Part shown: piece after piece, positions 53,161-63,774 of the stretch | Position numbering within the stretch: position 1 is the stretch's first letter | Layout of the letters: each line of letters begins with the position of its first letter | NCBI GenBank assembly: GCA_900491605.1 | Contig: UESW01003878.1 | Location: forward strand, 1,360,920 to 1,424,919 | Source of the DNA: Calamus simplicifolius | Lineage: Eukaryota > Streptophyta > Magnoliopsida > Arecales > Arecaceae | DNA: 64,000 nt | Direction of reading: 5' to 3' | Translations under genes and position numbers: made by a program | The notes under the pieces: generated by a model | What the model saw: only the letters and a program-made list of their open reading frames with translations | Databases searched by the model: none | Told to the model about the DNA's origin: nothing

Positions 53161-54815
53161 ATGACAGCTCAAGCTGGATCATCTTTTTGTGAAGGTCAAT
53201 CCACCAATAGGCCACCTTTGTTTAGTGGTACTAACTATTCATATTGGAAAGCAAGAACGAGGAATTTCATTCAAGCTTTAGATTATGAATTGTGGAGTGC
53301 CATTATTAATGGACCTAGCACACCCATACACATGGTAGATGGTTCTATTGTTCCTAAGCCCAAAAGGGTTTGAAATGATAACGATAGGAAAATGGCTCAG
53401 CTTAATGTCAAAGCCATAAATATCTTATATTGTTCTTTGGATGCAAATGAATTCAACAGAATTTCTACTTGCATTTCAGTCAAAGAAATATGGGATAGAT
53501 TAGAAGTTATCCATGAGCGTACCAATCAAGTTAAGGAATCTAAAATCAATATTCTAGTGCACAAATATGAACTTTTTAGCATGGAACAAAATGAGTCAAT
53601 CACATTCATGTACACTAGATTCACTGATATTGTAAATGGTTTAAAGAGTCTTGGTAAAACTTATACTAATTCTGAATTGGTGCACAAAATTCTTAGATCT
53701 CTTTAAGAACATGGGAAGCTAAAGTAACTGCAATTCAAAAAGCCAAAGACTTAAATATTCTACCTTTGGAGGAGCTACTTGGATCCTTAATGACCCATGA
53801 GCTAACAATGAAGCAACATCAAGAAGAAGATGTCAAGAAGAAGAAAACAATAGCTCTCAAGGCTGCAGAAAATGAGAAGAACAGCAGTGAAGATGATGAT
53901 GAAGATGATGAAACAACTCTCCTTACAAAGAAATTTAGAAAGTTTATGCAAAGAAAGGAGACCCTTCCATAAAAGGAAATCCGGAATCAAAATGGAAGAA
54001 GAAAAAGAAAAAGAAAGGGATAAAGATAAAGAAAAATAACCCTTGACATGTTATGAATGTAAGAAGTCGAAGCATTTTCGATCTGAATGTCCTCAATTAA
54101 AGAAGGGTTACAAGAAGAAGAAGAAGGCCTATGTTGCAACATGAAGTGATAGTGAAGAATCTTCATCCGAAGAAGATCAAAAAGAAGTTGCAAACATATG
54201 CTTCATGACAAACGACGAAAATGAGGTAAATTTCGAAATCCATGATGATTTTACATTTGATGAATTAAATGATGCATTTAATGAATTAGTTAGTGATTTC
54301 AAAATTTTGAGAATGAAAAAAAATCTTTGAAAACTGAAAATTTAAATCTTTTCAAAGAGAAAAATAAACTAATTCTTGAAGTTAAAAGTTTGAAATCTGA
54401 AAAAGAAGACATATTGAAGGAAAAAGAATCAATTTCTAATGAAAATATCAATTTGAAGAAAGAAATTGATAAATATAAGATTATTGTTGATAAATTTACA
54501 TATATCTCATAAAAACTAAATTTACTTTTAAGTAATCAAAAAGCTGTATTTGATAAAGCTGAACTAGGATATAGATCTCACATTAAACAAAAATATGTAA
54601 ACAATTTCTTTATTAAGAAACTTATCAAAAATAATGTTTCATGTTATCATTGCAACAAAAAAGGACATAAATCTTATGAATATAATTTTAGAAAAACTAA
54701 TAAGAATTTAATGCTTAAAGGAAAGAAAATATGGGTTCCAAAAGGAACAATATTTATTGCTACTAACCATGAAGGACCCAAGAAAGCTTGGGTACCTAAA
54801 CAAAAGATTTGATTA
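53161..54815 (+). pseudogene. gag of the SIRE-like element
   Basis: ATG at 53161. PPLFSGTNYSYWKARTRNFI is the DUF4219-type start and KEIWDRLEVIHERT the UBN2-type gag core. Early stops include the TGA after PKPKRV (53371). A shift near 53704 moves the frame. The acidic stretch NSSEDDDEDDETTL is followed by a CYECKKSKHFRSECP knuckle (54049-54093), a coiled coil (54327-54510) and a second knuckle CYHCNKKGHKSYEY (54640 region) with its last Cys lost. The protein would build the particle. At least five lesions. Confidence 0.87.
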
Positions 54816-54849
54816 TCTTGCAGGAGTGTCTTGCGGCCAAATGATCAAA

Positions 54850-56455
54850 AAGAAAGTGGTATCTTGATAGTGGCTGCTCAAGACACATGACGGGTGACAA
54901 GGAGCAATTCATCACCTTTGAAGATAAAAGAGGAGTTGTTACTTTTGAAGACAATGGCAAAGGTCAAATTATAGGCCTTGGTAAAATTCAAATAACTCCA
55001 TCCACCTTTATTGAAAATATTTTATATGTTGATGGTTTAAAGCATAATTTAATTAGCATTAGCCAACTGTGTGATAAAGGTTTCAAAGTTTCATTTGAAA
55101 CTTCTATCTGTACTGTTTTAAATCCCATTGACAATAGCATTATATTTATTGAAAATAGAAATGGCAATGTATACTTAATTGATTTAGATAACTTATCTAC
55201 TAGTAACCATTGTCTAATTGCTGATAATGCTAAGGTAAATGAGATTGAATGGCTATGACATCGTAGATTATGTCATGCAAGCACACACTTAATTTCAAAA
55301 TTAATTAGAATAGATTTAGTTAAAGGACTTCCAAAGTTAGATTTTGAAAACAATAGAAATTGTGATGCATGTCAATTTGGAAAACAAACTAGAAATTCTT
55401 TCAAATCTAAAAATATTGTCTCAACTAATAGGCCACTTGAACTACTTCATATGGATCTTTTTGGACCTACTAGAACCACTAGTCTAGGAAAAAAGAAATA
55501 TGGTCTTGTGATAGTAGATGATTATTCTAGATTTACTTCGGTATTGTTTTTGGCTCACAAAGATAAGATTTTTTTGATATTTTTAAAATTCTTCAAGAAA
55601 GTCATAAATGAGAAAAACACTACCATAGTGTTTCTTAGAAGTGATCATGGAACAAAATTTAAAAATTATTTATTTAAAAATTTTTGTATTGAAAATGGTA
55701 TTTATCATAATTTCTCTGTACCTAAAACACCACAATAAAATGGAGTCGTAGAAAGAAAAAAAGAACATTAGAAGATATGGCCCGTACCATGCTATGTGAA
55801 AGCCAACTCCCAAAGTACTTCTAGGCGGAAGCTATAAACACAGCATGTTACATTTTAAATAGAGCTTTAATTAGACCAATCCTTAAGAAAACTCCCTATG
55901 AGTTATGACATAATAGAAAACCTAACATTAGTTATTTTCATGCATTTGGTTGTCGATGTTTTATTCATAATAACGGTAAGAACAATCTTGGAAAGTTTGA
56001 CGCAAAATCTGATGAAGGCATATTCTTAGGATATTTCATATCTAGTAAAGCCTATAGAGTATTTAACAAGAAATATTTAATTGTAGAAGAGTCAATTCAT
56101 GTAGTATTTGATGAGTCTTTAGCATCAAGTTCTGAAAAGATTGATGATGAGGAAGATACAAATTTGATTGAACGAGATATTGAAAAATTGAATATAGATA
56201 TATCATCAGACCATGAACTAGAAGCTAAAGATGATGACTCACCTAAGGATGATATTATTGATACTACTCGTAATGATGTAGATATACCTAGAGATTGGAG
56301 ATATGCTTATGGTCATCTTAAGGATTTAATCATAGATGATCCATCTCAAAGTGTAAGAATTAGATCATCAATGAGAAACATCAATAATCATCTTGCATTT
56401 GTGTTTCATGTAGAACCCAAATCTATTGAAGAAGCTGAAAAAGATAGTAATTAAA
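54850..56455 (+). pseudogene. Protease and integrase part of SIRE-like pol
   Basis: WYLDSGCSRHMTGDKEQF near 54857 is the copia protease signature. The pre-integrase zinc module reads HRRLCHAS ... CDACQFGKQTR (55259-55390). The integrase core has LHMDLFGPT (D1), LRSDHGTKFKN (D2, 55635) and NGVVERK (E, 55740), with a stop just before the last motif (KTPQ then TAA). Further stops at 55256-55258 and elsewhere split the frame. The C-terminal part is acidic, as usual in this branch. Confidence 0.9.
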
Positions 56456-57900
56456 TGTTAGCTATGCAAGAAGAATTAAATCAATTTACTAGGAATAATG
56501 TATGGTCCTTAGTTGATAGACCCAAAGGTCATTCTGTTATAGGATCTAAATGAGTATTTAGAAATAAATTAGATGAAAATGGTATAGTAATTAGAAATAA
56601 AGCTAGATTGGTTGCAAAAGGATATAATCAGGATGAAGGAATTGATTTTTATGAAACTTTTGCACCTATTGCTAGATTTGAAGCAATTAGACTATTACTT
56701 GCATTTGCATGTCATATGAACATTAATTTATTTCAAATGAATGTTAAAAGTGCATTTTTAAATGGTTTTATAAATGAGGTAGTTTTTGTAAAACAACCAC
56801 CGGGTTTTGAAGATCATGAATTTCCAAATCATGTTTTCAAACTATACAAAGTACTTTATGCTTTAAAACAAACACCTAGAGCTTGGTATGATAGATTAAG
56901 TAAATTTCTAATTAAAAATTATTTTTCTAGAGGAAATGTTAATAAAACCTTATTTTTGAAAAGAAAAAATAAAGATTTATTGGTAGTACACATCTATGTA
57001 GATGATATTGTATTCGGTGCTACTAACAATCTTTTGTGTCAAGAATTTGCAAAGTTAATGCAGGGTGAATTCGAGATGAGCATGATGGGAGAACTCAACT
57101 TCTTCCTAGGACTATAAATCAAGCAAGAAAAAGAGGGGATTTTCATCAACCAAACAAAGTACCCAAAAGAAATTCTAAAGAAGTTTGGAATGGAATTAGT
57201 TAAACCCCGTGGAACACCAATGAGTCTTTCATGCAAACTAGATAAAGATGAAGACGTTAAGCCTATTGATCAAAAATATTATAGAGGTATGATAGGTTCT
57301 CTACTTTACTTAACAGCAAGTATACCTGATATTATGTTTGCAGTTTGTTTATGTGCACGATATCAATCTGAACCTAAAGAATCTCACTTAATTGCAGTAA
57401 AAAGAATACTTAGATATCTAAATAGAACTAAAAATGTAGGATTATGGTATTCTAGACTCAACATTAAATTTGATTGCATATTCTGATTCTTATTATGCTA
57501 GTTGTAAACTAGATAGAAAAAGTACAAGTGGTGCATGCCAATTTTTAGGAAGTAACTTAATCTCTTGGTTTGTAAAAAGTAAAATTCGGTTGCATTATCA
57601 ACTGCTGAAGCTGAATATGTTGCAGCTGGAAGTTGCTGTGCTCAAATCCTTTGGATTAAGCAACAACTTGAAGATTATAGTATAACACTTGATAAAACAC
57701 CAATTAGATGTGATAACACTAGTGCAATAAACTTAATTAAAAATCCTATACAACACTCAAGAACTAAACATATTGAAATTAGATATCATTTTATTAGAGA
57801 ACATGTAGCTAATAGTGATATTTATCTTGATTATGTTAGTACTGATGAACAATTAGCTGACATTTTATAAAACCCCTAAATAAAGAGAGATTTTGTTATT
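56456..57900 (+). pseudogene. Reverse transcriptase and RNase H part of SIRE-like pol
   Basis: NNVWSLVDRPKGHSVIGSK leads into the RT: ARLVAKGYNQDEGIDFYETF, LFQMNVKSAFLNGFI and YVDDIVFGATN near 56996-57028, with an intact YVDD catalytic motif. A TAA follows FFLGL at 57115-57117. The connection YYRGMIGSLLYLTASIPDI continues. RNase H (AYSDSYYASCKLDRKSTSG, then after a shift LSTAEAEYVAAGS, CDNTSAI and HIEIRYHFIRE) is frameshifted near 57460 and 57580. The last stops are near 57870. Confidence 0.93.
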
Positions 57901-58134
57901 TTAGAGGAGAATTAGGAGTCTGTGATCCATTGGAATGAATTTTAAATCTCCAAGGAATAACTATCTAGAACTCAATCATTTTTTAAAAAATTTTCTTGTG
58001 ATTTTAAGGAAACTCTATCTAGATATTTGAACCACTTGGTTCATCACATTCCAAAGTTGATTTATTCAAAATTTGATGGCATTCCGGACAAGTTTCAGAT
58101 TCTTTGAAACTCTTATTTTTTTTCACTGAAACTG

Positions 58135-58320
58135 TCTTGGAGCCGACACCTCTGTTATCAGAGTCGACTCCAGTTTTGTCTATAGTTTTGGAGCCGACAC
58201 CTGCCTTTCCAGAATCGACTCCACTTCAGGCGCTGACTGTGTTAGCGACTTGGAGCCGATACTTCGCTTTATGGGAGCCGACTCCAAGTGGTCCCAGGTT
58301 AACTTGATTAGGGCAGAGTC
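58135..58320 (+). promoter_or_regulatory. GCCGAC pairs in the spacer between pol and the extra ORF
   Basis: GGAGCCGACAC at 58140 and 58191, each followed 21 bp later by a GAGTCGACTC or GAATCGACTC partner, then GAGCCGATAC (58255) with GAGCCGACTC 22 bp further (58277). This is the same module as in the U3 of the LTRs, placed 100-280 bp before the start of the extra ORF. Confidence 0.5.
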
Positions 58321-58419
58321 GACATCTTTCTCATTTCATTAAACTTCAATATCTTCCAAACTCTTCTCCACTCATCCCAAAACCCAAAATTTCTCTAATC
58401 CTTCATCCACTAGCATCCT

Positions 58420-59797
58420 ATGGCACCCAAACGTAGAGGATCTATGCTTGGGGCTCCGGTGATGACAGGGAAATGAACCGTGAGGCGTTCGGTGTGGAAG
58501 CCCTCTCCAAGTTCATCCTCCACTTCGTCCGCTTCCACTCCGAGCACAATCCCAAGTCCATCTTCACCTCAGGTTGACACACTAGTTGGCCGAGTAATCA
58601 CAATGGGTAGAAAAGTAGATTTCCACTTCTTTGATGCCGAGGGTTTCTCTATTGGACGACAGCTCAAGGAGTTAGGATGGGAAAAGGTTTGTTCACTTGA
58701 TGTTCCAACTTATCCTGCCCTAGTTAAAGAATTTTATTATAATCTATCTAGAGGAGATAGAGGAATCGTGAGTTATGTTAGAGGAAAGAGGATACACTTG
58801 ACTTCGAAAATTCTTGAAAATCTTTTGGAGATTCCTGTCATTGGATTAACTGCCAGTTCTCACAGTGAGAGAGAAATGGCTCTGTCAAGAATGCTTAGAA
58901 GGAAGGTTACTGATTTTGAGAAAATCAGGGCAAATCAATTGCCCTTGGAGCTTAGGTTATTGCATAACATCTGTAGTATGATTCTTTTCCCCAAGACCGA
59001 TCGATTTGAGTATGTCTCGGAGCGAGACATTGTGATTATGGATAGTGTATTGACTGGACAGCCTATAAATCTTGCTGGGATGATGATATGGTACATGGCA
59101 GAAGCTGGAAATAAGAAAAGATCCACTTTACCTTATGGTATGATCTTGACCATGGCCTTTCAAAATTAAGGTGTAGTTATTTCTGATAGTGAGCCAATGA
59201 AGAACTTAAGGCACACTGATTATTATAGCATTGCAACTGTGCACCGTATGGGGTTTGTCAAAGTCAATGGCCAATGGGAAAGAAAGGGACACTTGGATGA
59301 AAGGGTAGCTGAAGTTGGAGCTACGACACCTGGTCCATCAGAGGAAGGACCTTCTGTGAGACATATTTCGCTATGACCTAGTAGCCCAGCACCTTCAGCA
59401 GCACCTGCACCTGCACCTATTCCTACTTCTACTTCATCTGGATTTTCTAGAACTCAATTGGAGCAGCTGAAAGAGCTTTTTGCAAGTCATAAAGAGAAAA
59501 TGAAGATTGAGTTAGACAATAGACTTTTAAGTATAAGGGAGCTCTATTACTCTTTTGGAAGATAAAGTAAACAAGATTGAATCATCCTTCAGTACTTCAT
59601 TTGAAGCCTTGAAGATTGATCTCTTGCAAATTTTTGATAAAATCAAGGATATTTGAGGAGACTCTGAGACTTATTCCAAATGTAATGCGGAGCTACAGGA
59701 GAAGGTGACTTTTGATGCTTCCTTGGTAGAGAACAAGTTAAATGACTTTATGAAGATACAAAAAAAGTGGCATGGGAAAGATCCTAGAAGAACTTAA
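58420..59797 (+). pseudogene. Extra sense ORF after pol (putative plant transposon protein, coiled-coil C-terminus)
   Basis: ATG at 58420 (MAPKRRGSM), with one early stop at 58474-58476. A Ser/Pro-rich part is followed by a globular region of about 190 residues: FSIGRQLKELGWEKVCSLD, YPALVKEFYYNLSR, VSYVRGKRIHLTSKIL and LLHNICSMILFPKTDRF. This resembles the domain called putative plant transposon protein (PF20167-like) found after pol in other plant elements. A stop at 59167, a Pro/Ala-rich linker and, after a shift near 59545, a coiled coil (LEDKVNKIESSFSTSFEAL) end it at about 59797. Elements of the SIRE branch often have an additional ORF here, sometimes called env-like. I see no signal peptide or membrane segment, so I do not call it an envelope. 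Role unknown. Confidence 0.75.
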
Positions 59798-60372
59798 GAG
59801 ACTTCTTAGATTTTGATTTTGATGTTTAGTTTGCTTTTTGATGTAATAGAATGTTTATTTGAATGAAGAATGAAATATATTGAAATAAACATTTTGATAC
59901 TTTGTTGAATGATGTAATGAATATTTTGATGTAATGTTTCAATATTCAATAAATATTAAATTTTGAATGTTTTGAAGTTTGATTTAAGCTTATGTTTGAT
60001 GTTGAAGCACTTAATCTCTATAGTTTCTATTAATTTAAGCCTTAATGAACCTTCTTTTAAACCTTTTTGTTGATTACAAAAAAGGAAGAGAGAAGAGGTA
60101 TTTGTTTATGCATAAAAGTGATGGAAGATATCAATGTTAAGCAATTAAAAGAATGAGGGAGAATAGTACTTCATATATGCAATTTGAAAGGACTTAATAA
60201 TATGCATGTTGAAAGGAATTAATATCAAAAGGAATAAAATTTCAATAGACTTAACATATGCACCAACATAGGGGGAGCTACCTTATTAAGGGGGAGCTTA
60301 ATATTAATTTAGAATATTTTAACAATTATGCATTAATTGATTATGCATATACTCAATGTTTTTGTCATCATC
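59798..60372. other. 3' untranslated part of the SIRE-like element
   Basis: AT-rich spacer with repeated TTGATGTAATG and ATTTTGAATG, and the GGGGGAGCT purine-rich motifs at 60270-60300 that are typical before the 3' LTR in this branch. No gene. Confidence 0.65.
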
Positions 60373-60384
60373 AAAAAGGGAAGA
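60373..60384 (+). other. Polypurine tract of the SIRE-like element
   Basis: AAAAAGGGAAGA after TTTGTCATCATC, directly before the 3' LTR start at 60386. Confidence 0.8.
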
Positions 60385-60385
60385 T

Positions 60386-61927
60386 TGTTGAAAAATTATT
60401 GAGAAATTATTTACCCAATTATTGATTTTGATGATTAACAAAAGCCATGAGTATATTCATTGTGTTTCTGATAAATTTAATAAGTGTTTCAAGAATTAAG
60501 AATGATTAATTATTCAAAAGGTATATAGAAATCAGTTTTGAATTGAATTTTAATGGATTATTAAAAAGTTCAAAAGTTAGAGCCGACACCCTAACAGTCT
60601 CGAGCCGACTCTAGAGCGTATCAGAATAGTTCAAGATTTTTGGCACGGTATGGAGCCGATACCCTAATAGTCGGAAGCCGACTCCAACCTGAGATACAGA
60701 AAACTGTTTTCTGCTTCAGAAGTCAGAGCCGACACATGAGTTTTTGGAGCCGACTGTAACCTGAGTTACAGAGACTATATTTTTCGGAGCAATTCTTGGA
60801 GCCGACACTTCAGGATCGGGAGCAGACTCTAGACAGCGGTGAGTTGACACTTTGTAAAGTGGGGGCCGACTCTACGTTGAATTACTTTTTGCTATTTTTG
60901 GAAACTCGATTTGGAGCCGACACATGAAAAGTTGGAGCCGACTCCAACCTGTCAGAGACGATTTTCAAAAGTGATAGATCAGCTCCAAAAGCTATATTTT
61001 CTCACCTACTTTTCAACGGATCTATTTTCTTGCATGGAGAACTCATCCAAGTACGATTTCAACGGCTATTTCTCACCTAATCTCGGATTGAAAATCTATA
61101 TAAAGGGGATATCCGACCGTTCGAAAAAGAGAAGAGAAAAAAATGAAAAAATCGAGGAGAATATCTAGTGAAAAAGAGAGAAAAATCGAAGAGAAATCTC
61201 TGAGTCCACATCTATCATCTGAAGAGAGTTTCTAGAGAAATCCAAAACCCTCAAAGATCAAAATCGAAGGATTTTCAAAGGAGAAAAGAAGAAGAGCAAA
61301 AGCTCTATTTTCTCACTATTCTCTTCAACGAATTTCTGCCAAGAATCAGAGCTGAAGCTTGGTTCATCCATTCAAAAGAGAAGAGGAAAAGAAGAAAAGC
61401 TCACATCCAGATTGCTTCAATCAGGCTTTTCTAATCCTTGTCTATTTACATTGTTTATTTGCTCAAATAAGGAGCTTTTGAATTGTAAACTTTATTTTGA
61501 ATTATTGTTTACTAATTCAATCAGGGGGATTGAATTAGTTGAGATAGTTGACCTCAAGACAAGCCATGTTTAGCTTGGGTTAAGGTTTTATGCTAGTGAA
61601 CCTATAAAAACCGGCTGGGTTCGTTGTGACCCCATGTAAAACAACAAGTTCGAGTTGTAATCTTGTAAAACAACTCAACTGTAATCAGGGGATTATAGTG
61701 TGGACCCAAGAGTTGCTTGGGAGTGGACGTAGGTGTGGCTAACACCGAACCACTATAAATCTTTGTGTGTTTGTCGTGCATTTGTCTCTCTCTTTATCAT
61801 ATTGTGCTTAGCTTTTATTAATTCACTTTACTTGAGCACTTTCACATCAAGCAAATTGTTTTCAAAGTGTTAAATTTTTTAAAGAACCCAATTCACCCCC
61901 CCTCTTGGGTTGCCATCTGAGCCAACA
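60386..61927 (+). repeat. 3' LTR of the SIRE-like element (1542 bp)
   Basis: Starts TGTTGAAAAATTATTGAG and ends CTGAGCCAACA. GCCGAC is better kept than in the 5' LTR: 60582, 60604, 60677, 60728, 60749, 60801, 60865, 60916 and 60937, with partner spacing of 21-22 bp throughout. TATA box near 61097. Confidence 0.93.
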
Positions 61928-62277
61928 AGGTGTTTCCATAATATTATAATTTTTTATTTTAAATTTCTTGAGAATGTCTTCTACATACTTCTTTGACTAA
62001 TAAAAATGTCATCTTTTCTTTAACTAATTTTAATTTCTAAAAAATAATGAAGCAAACCCATATCATTTATTTTATATTTTTTCATCATATCACCTTTGAA
62101 AGTCAAATTCATATTCTCATTGTTACGTGTAATAATTAAATTATCACCATAAAGAGAGACAATGAGAATATCATTACCTTGCTTCTTCACATAAAGTGTT
62201 AGTCCACTTAAACTTCTTAAGAAACCTTTCTTATTGAAATAAGCATCTGTTGACACCAAATCACCTCTCTTGAACAT
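61928..62277 (-). pseudogene. Reverse transcriptase fragment of the old copia element
   Basis: Reads TDAYFNKKGFLRSLSGLTLY, KKQGNDILIVSLYGDN and MGLLHYFLEIKI. The catalytic YVDD is changed to YGDN, so the copy was dead or has decayed. The fragment is cut at 61928 by the SIRE-like element and at 62279 by the second Tat element. ACATC (62274-62278) would be the Tat target duplication. Confidence 0.85.
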
Positions 62278-62668
62278 CTGTGAAGGAACGATGACCTTCT
62301 CCTCCTTTTTTGGGGTCCTTCAGCGGCTCTACTCCGGCTGAGGTCCTGCAAGAAATCTCGAGGGCCAGTGATTTTGATAGGAACCTTTTGACACTCAAGT
62401 AAGTGAATTGAGTAATAGCAGTAAACTTGAGAGAAAGTTTGAGGAAACTTAGAGTTCTAAAGTTCTGTGTGGGCAAGTATGAGTGGCTGTTCTTATTACA
62501 TGGGTGGGGGTCCTCTTACCCTTTTATGGATAATTGTTTGTCCCAAGGTGCCACCACCTGGCAGGAAACGAGCAGTGAGGACAGTAGCAATGGGGCATGC
62601 CCTCCTCGGGCAAGTCAAGGCTGACCAGCCACTTCTTGTCTGGTATGGGCAGCTGTAAGCTGCTGATA

Positions 62669-62915
62669 GGTCAGGTCTTGTCAAACGTGGTGGCCGCAGA
62701 CGGTTGGTGGGTCAGGTCTCGTTAGACTTGATGGCTGCAGACAATTGATAGGCCAAGTCTTATCAAATATAGTAGCCATAGACGGTTAATGGGCCATGTC
62801 TCATCAGACATGGTGGCTACAGACGATTGGTTGATCAGATCTTGTCATATGTAGTGATCGTAGGTGGTTGGTGGGCCAAATCTTGTCAAACATGATGGCC
62901 ACAGGCGGTTGGGTG
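62669..62915 (+). repeat. 41-bp tandem array, six units
   Basis: Units follow GGTCAGGTCTTGTCAAACRT then GGTGGCCGCAGACGGTTGGTG, with 10-25 percent differences among units. Confidence 0.85.
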
Positions 62916-62966
62916 GGTCGTATGGGTCGTCTATACTAAAGATCCCGTCGGAGAAGGCTGATCGAG

Positions 62967-63106
62967 ACCAATTCCGGAGGCCAAGGCTGACTCTGAAGGT
63001 CGGTGCCGACTCAGGAGGTTGAGGACGACTCTGAAGGCCGGTGCCGACTCTGGAGGTTGGTGCCGACTCGATAGGCCAAGGCCGACTCTGGAGGTTAGTG
63101 CCGACT
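62967..63106 (+). repeat. 19-bp array of GGTGCCGACTCTGGAGGTT units
   Basis: The hexamer position repeats exactly every 19 bp: GCTGAC 62986, GCCGAC 63005, GACGAC 63024, then GCCGAC at 63043, 63062, 63081 and 63100. Five of seven match GCCGAC exactly. The motif is the same as in the SIRE-like LTRs, but unit length and surroundings are unrelated. Confidence 0.8.
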
Positions 63107-63215
63107 TCAGACATGACACATCAGCCTCGGCAAATGGCTTTCGCCGTTTGCTGGATTATAGCTTCGTTAGTAGATCTTAGCCGTTAACTTGGACGTGGCT
63201 TTATTAGTCACATTA

Positions 63216-63233
63216 GATGCCCCTCCGCTCCGG
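63216..63233 (-). other. Polypurine tract of the second Tat element
   Basis: Minus strand CCGGAGCGGAGGGGCATC, immediately before the LTR; homologous in position to 20038-20054 of the first element. Confidence 0.7.
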
Positions 63234-63736
63234 AGCTTGTGCGATCACATTTTTCGCGAAGAGAAAGAAGCGTAGAATCTTGCTATCGTTGATCCTCAAG
63301 CGCTATTAATTGTGGAGATGGGCATGTGCTTTTGGGAAGGAGCAATTCTTTCATATTTAAGGAAGTATGGGCCACCATGTCGCCGCCGCTTTGCAAGTTG
63401 TCTTTGCAGAGTCGAGGAGACGTCTCCCAGAATCAAGGAGACTTCTCTCGAAATTGAGGAAAAGCAGTTGCCATTATTGGGATGGCATCATCAATGTCCC
63501 ATCATTAGCCACAAATTGAGCCCCTCCATGCACCGCTGAAGCGCATCGCCTTGGGTGAAGGGGATCGTGCGGCCATTAGGATGCTGCCTCCAATTGGGGA
63601 TGTCCATGTGGCTAGAGAATTGGGCGGGATGATTTGAAAGCAGTGTCTTCTTCGCTGGGCTCTTTGTGCATCTGAAGCTTCCCTGTCTCTTCTTCCCTCT
63701 GAAACCCGAGTTCCTATTGCCTTCTCCCTTACTTCA
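63234..63736 (+). promoter_or_regulatory. Presumed promoter and leader region of the second antisense gene
   Basis: No coding region is evident; the 75-codon frame at 63312-63539 has no motif. The region contains TATTTAAG near 63354 and, at 63623-63639, the 17-mer GGCGGGATGATTTGAAA that is identical to the one upstream of the first antisense gene (19712-19728). CTTCAGGTTAGT at 63732-63743 looks like a splice donor in the leader. Confidence 0.5.
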
Positions 63737-63774
63737 GGTTAGTCCCCTTTGACCCTTCTTCACTTTCTTTCTCC

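Larger units (their letters stand above)
51617..61927 (+). mobile_element. SIRE/Maximus-like Ty1/copia retrotransposon with an extra 3' ORF
   Basis: A 10.3 kb element with identical target duplications AGGTG (51612-51616 and 61928-61932). LTRs 51617-53099 and 60386-61927. tRNA-Met-type primer-binding site, long gag with two zinc knuckles, pol in copia order (protease, integrase, RT, RNase H), spacer, an extra sense ORF, then a polypurine tract. The order, long gag, FGATN motif after YVDD and extra ORF fit the SIRE branch. In-frame stops and frameshifts in gag, pol and the extra ORF mean it is inactive. It landed in the old copia element between its RT and RNase H parts. Confidence 0.93.
50924..62278 (-). 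mobile_element. Old Ty1/copia element split by two younger retrotransposons
   Basis: Minus strand. Its 3' LTR is 50924-51206, the RNase H end 51207-51616 and an RT fragment 61928-62277. Between the last two sits a complete SIRE-like element (51617-61927). The RT fragment is cut on its other side at 62279 by the second Tat element, so the 5' part of this copia element must lie beyond the window. The short LTR is unlike the long LTRs of the other copia elements here. Confidence 0.85.
62279..63215 (-). repeat. 3' LTR (937 bp) of the second Tat element
   Basis: Minus strand: starts TAATGTGAC (TG changed to TA) at 63215 and ends CTTCACA at 62279. It contains a 41-bp array (62669-62915) and a 19-bp array (62967-63106). 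On the minus strand the U5 has CTTGCAGGACCTCAGCCGG, like CTTGCAGGACTCCGAGGAG of the first Tat element. Confidence 0.75.

Noticed and set aside
58420..59797. Calling the extra ORF an envelope gene
   Set aside because: No signal peptide, fusion peptide or membrane-spanning segment is visible; a coiled coil alone is not enough.
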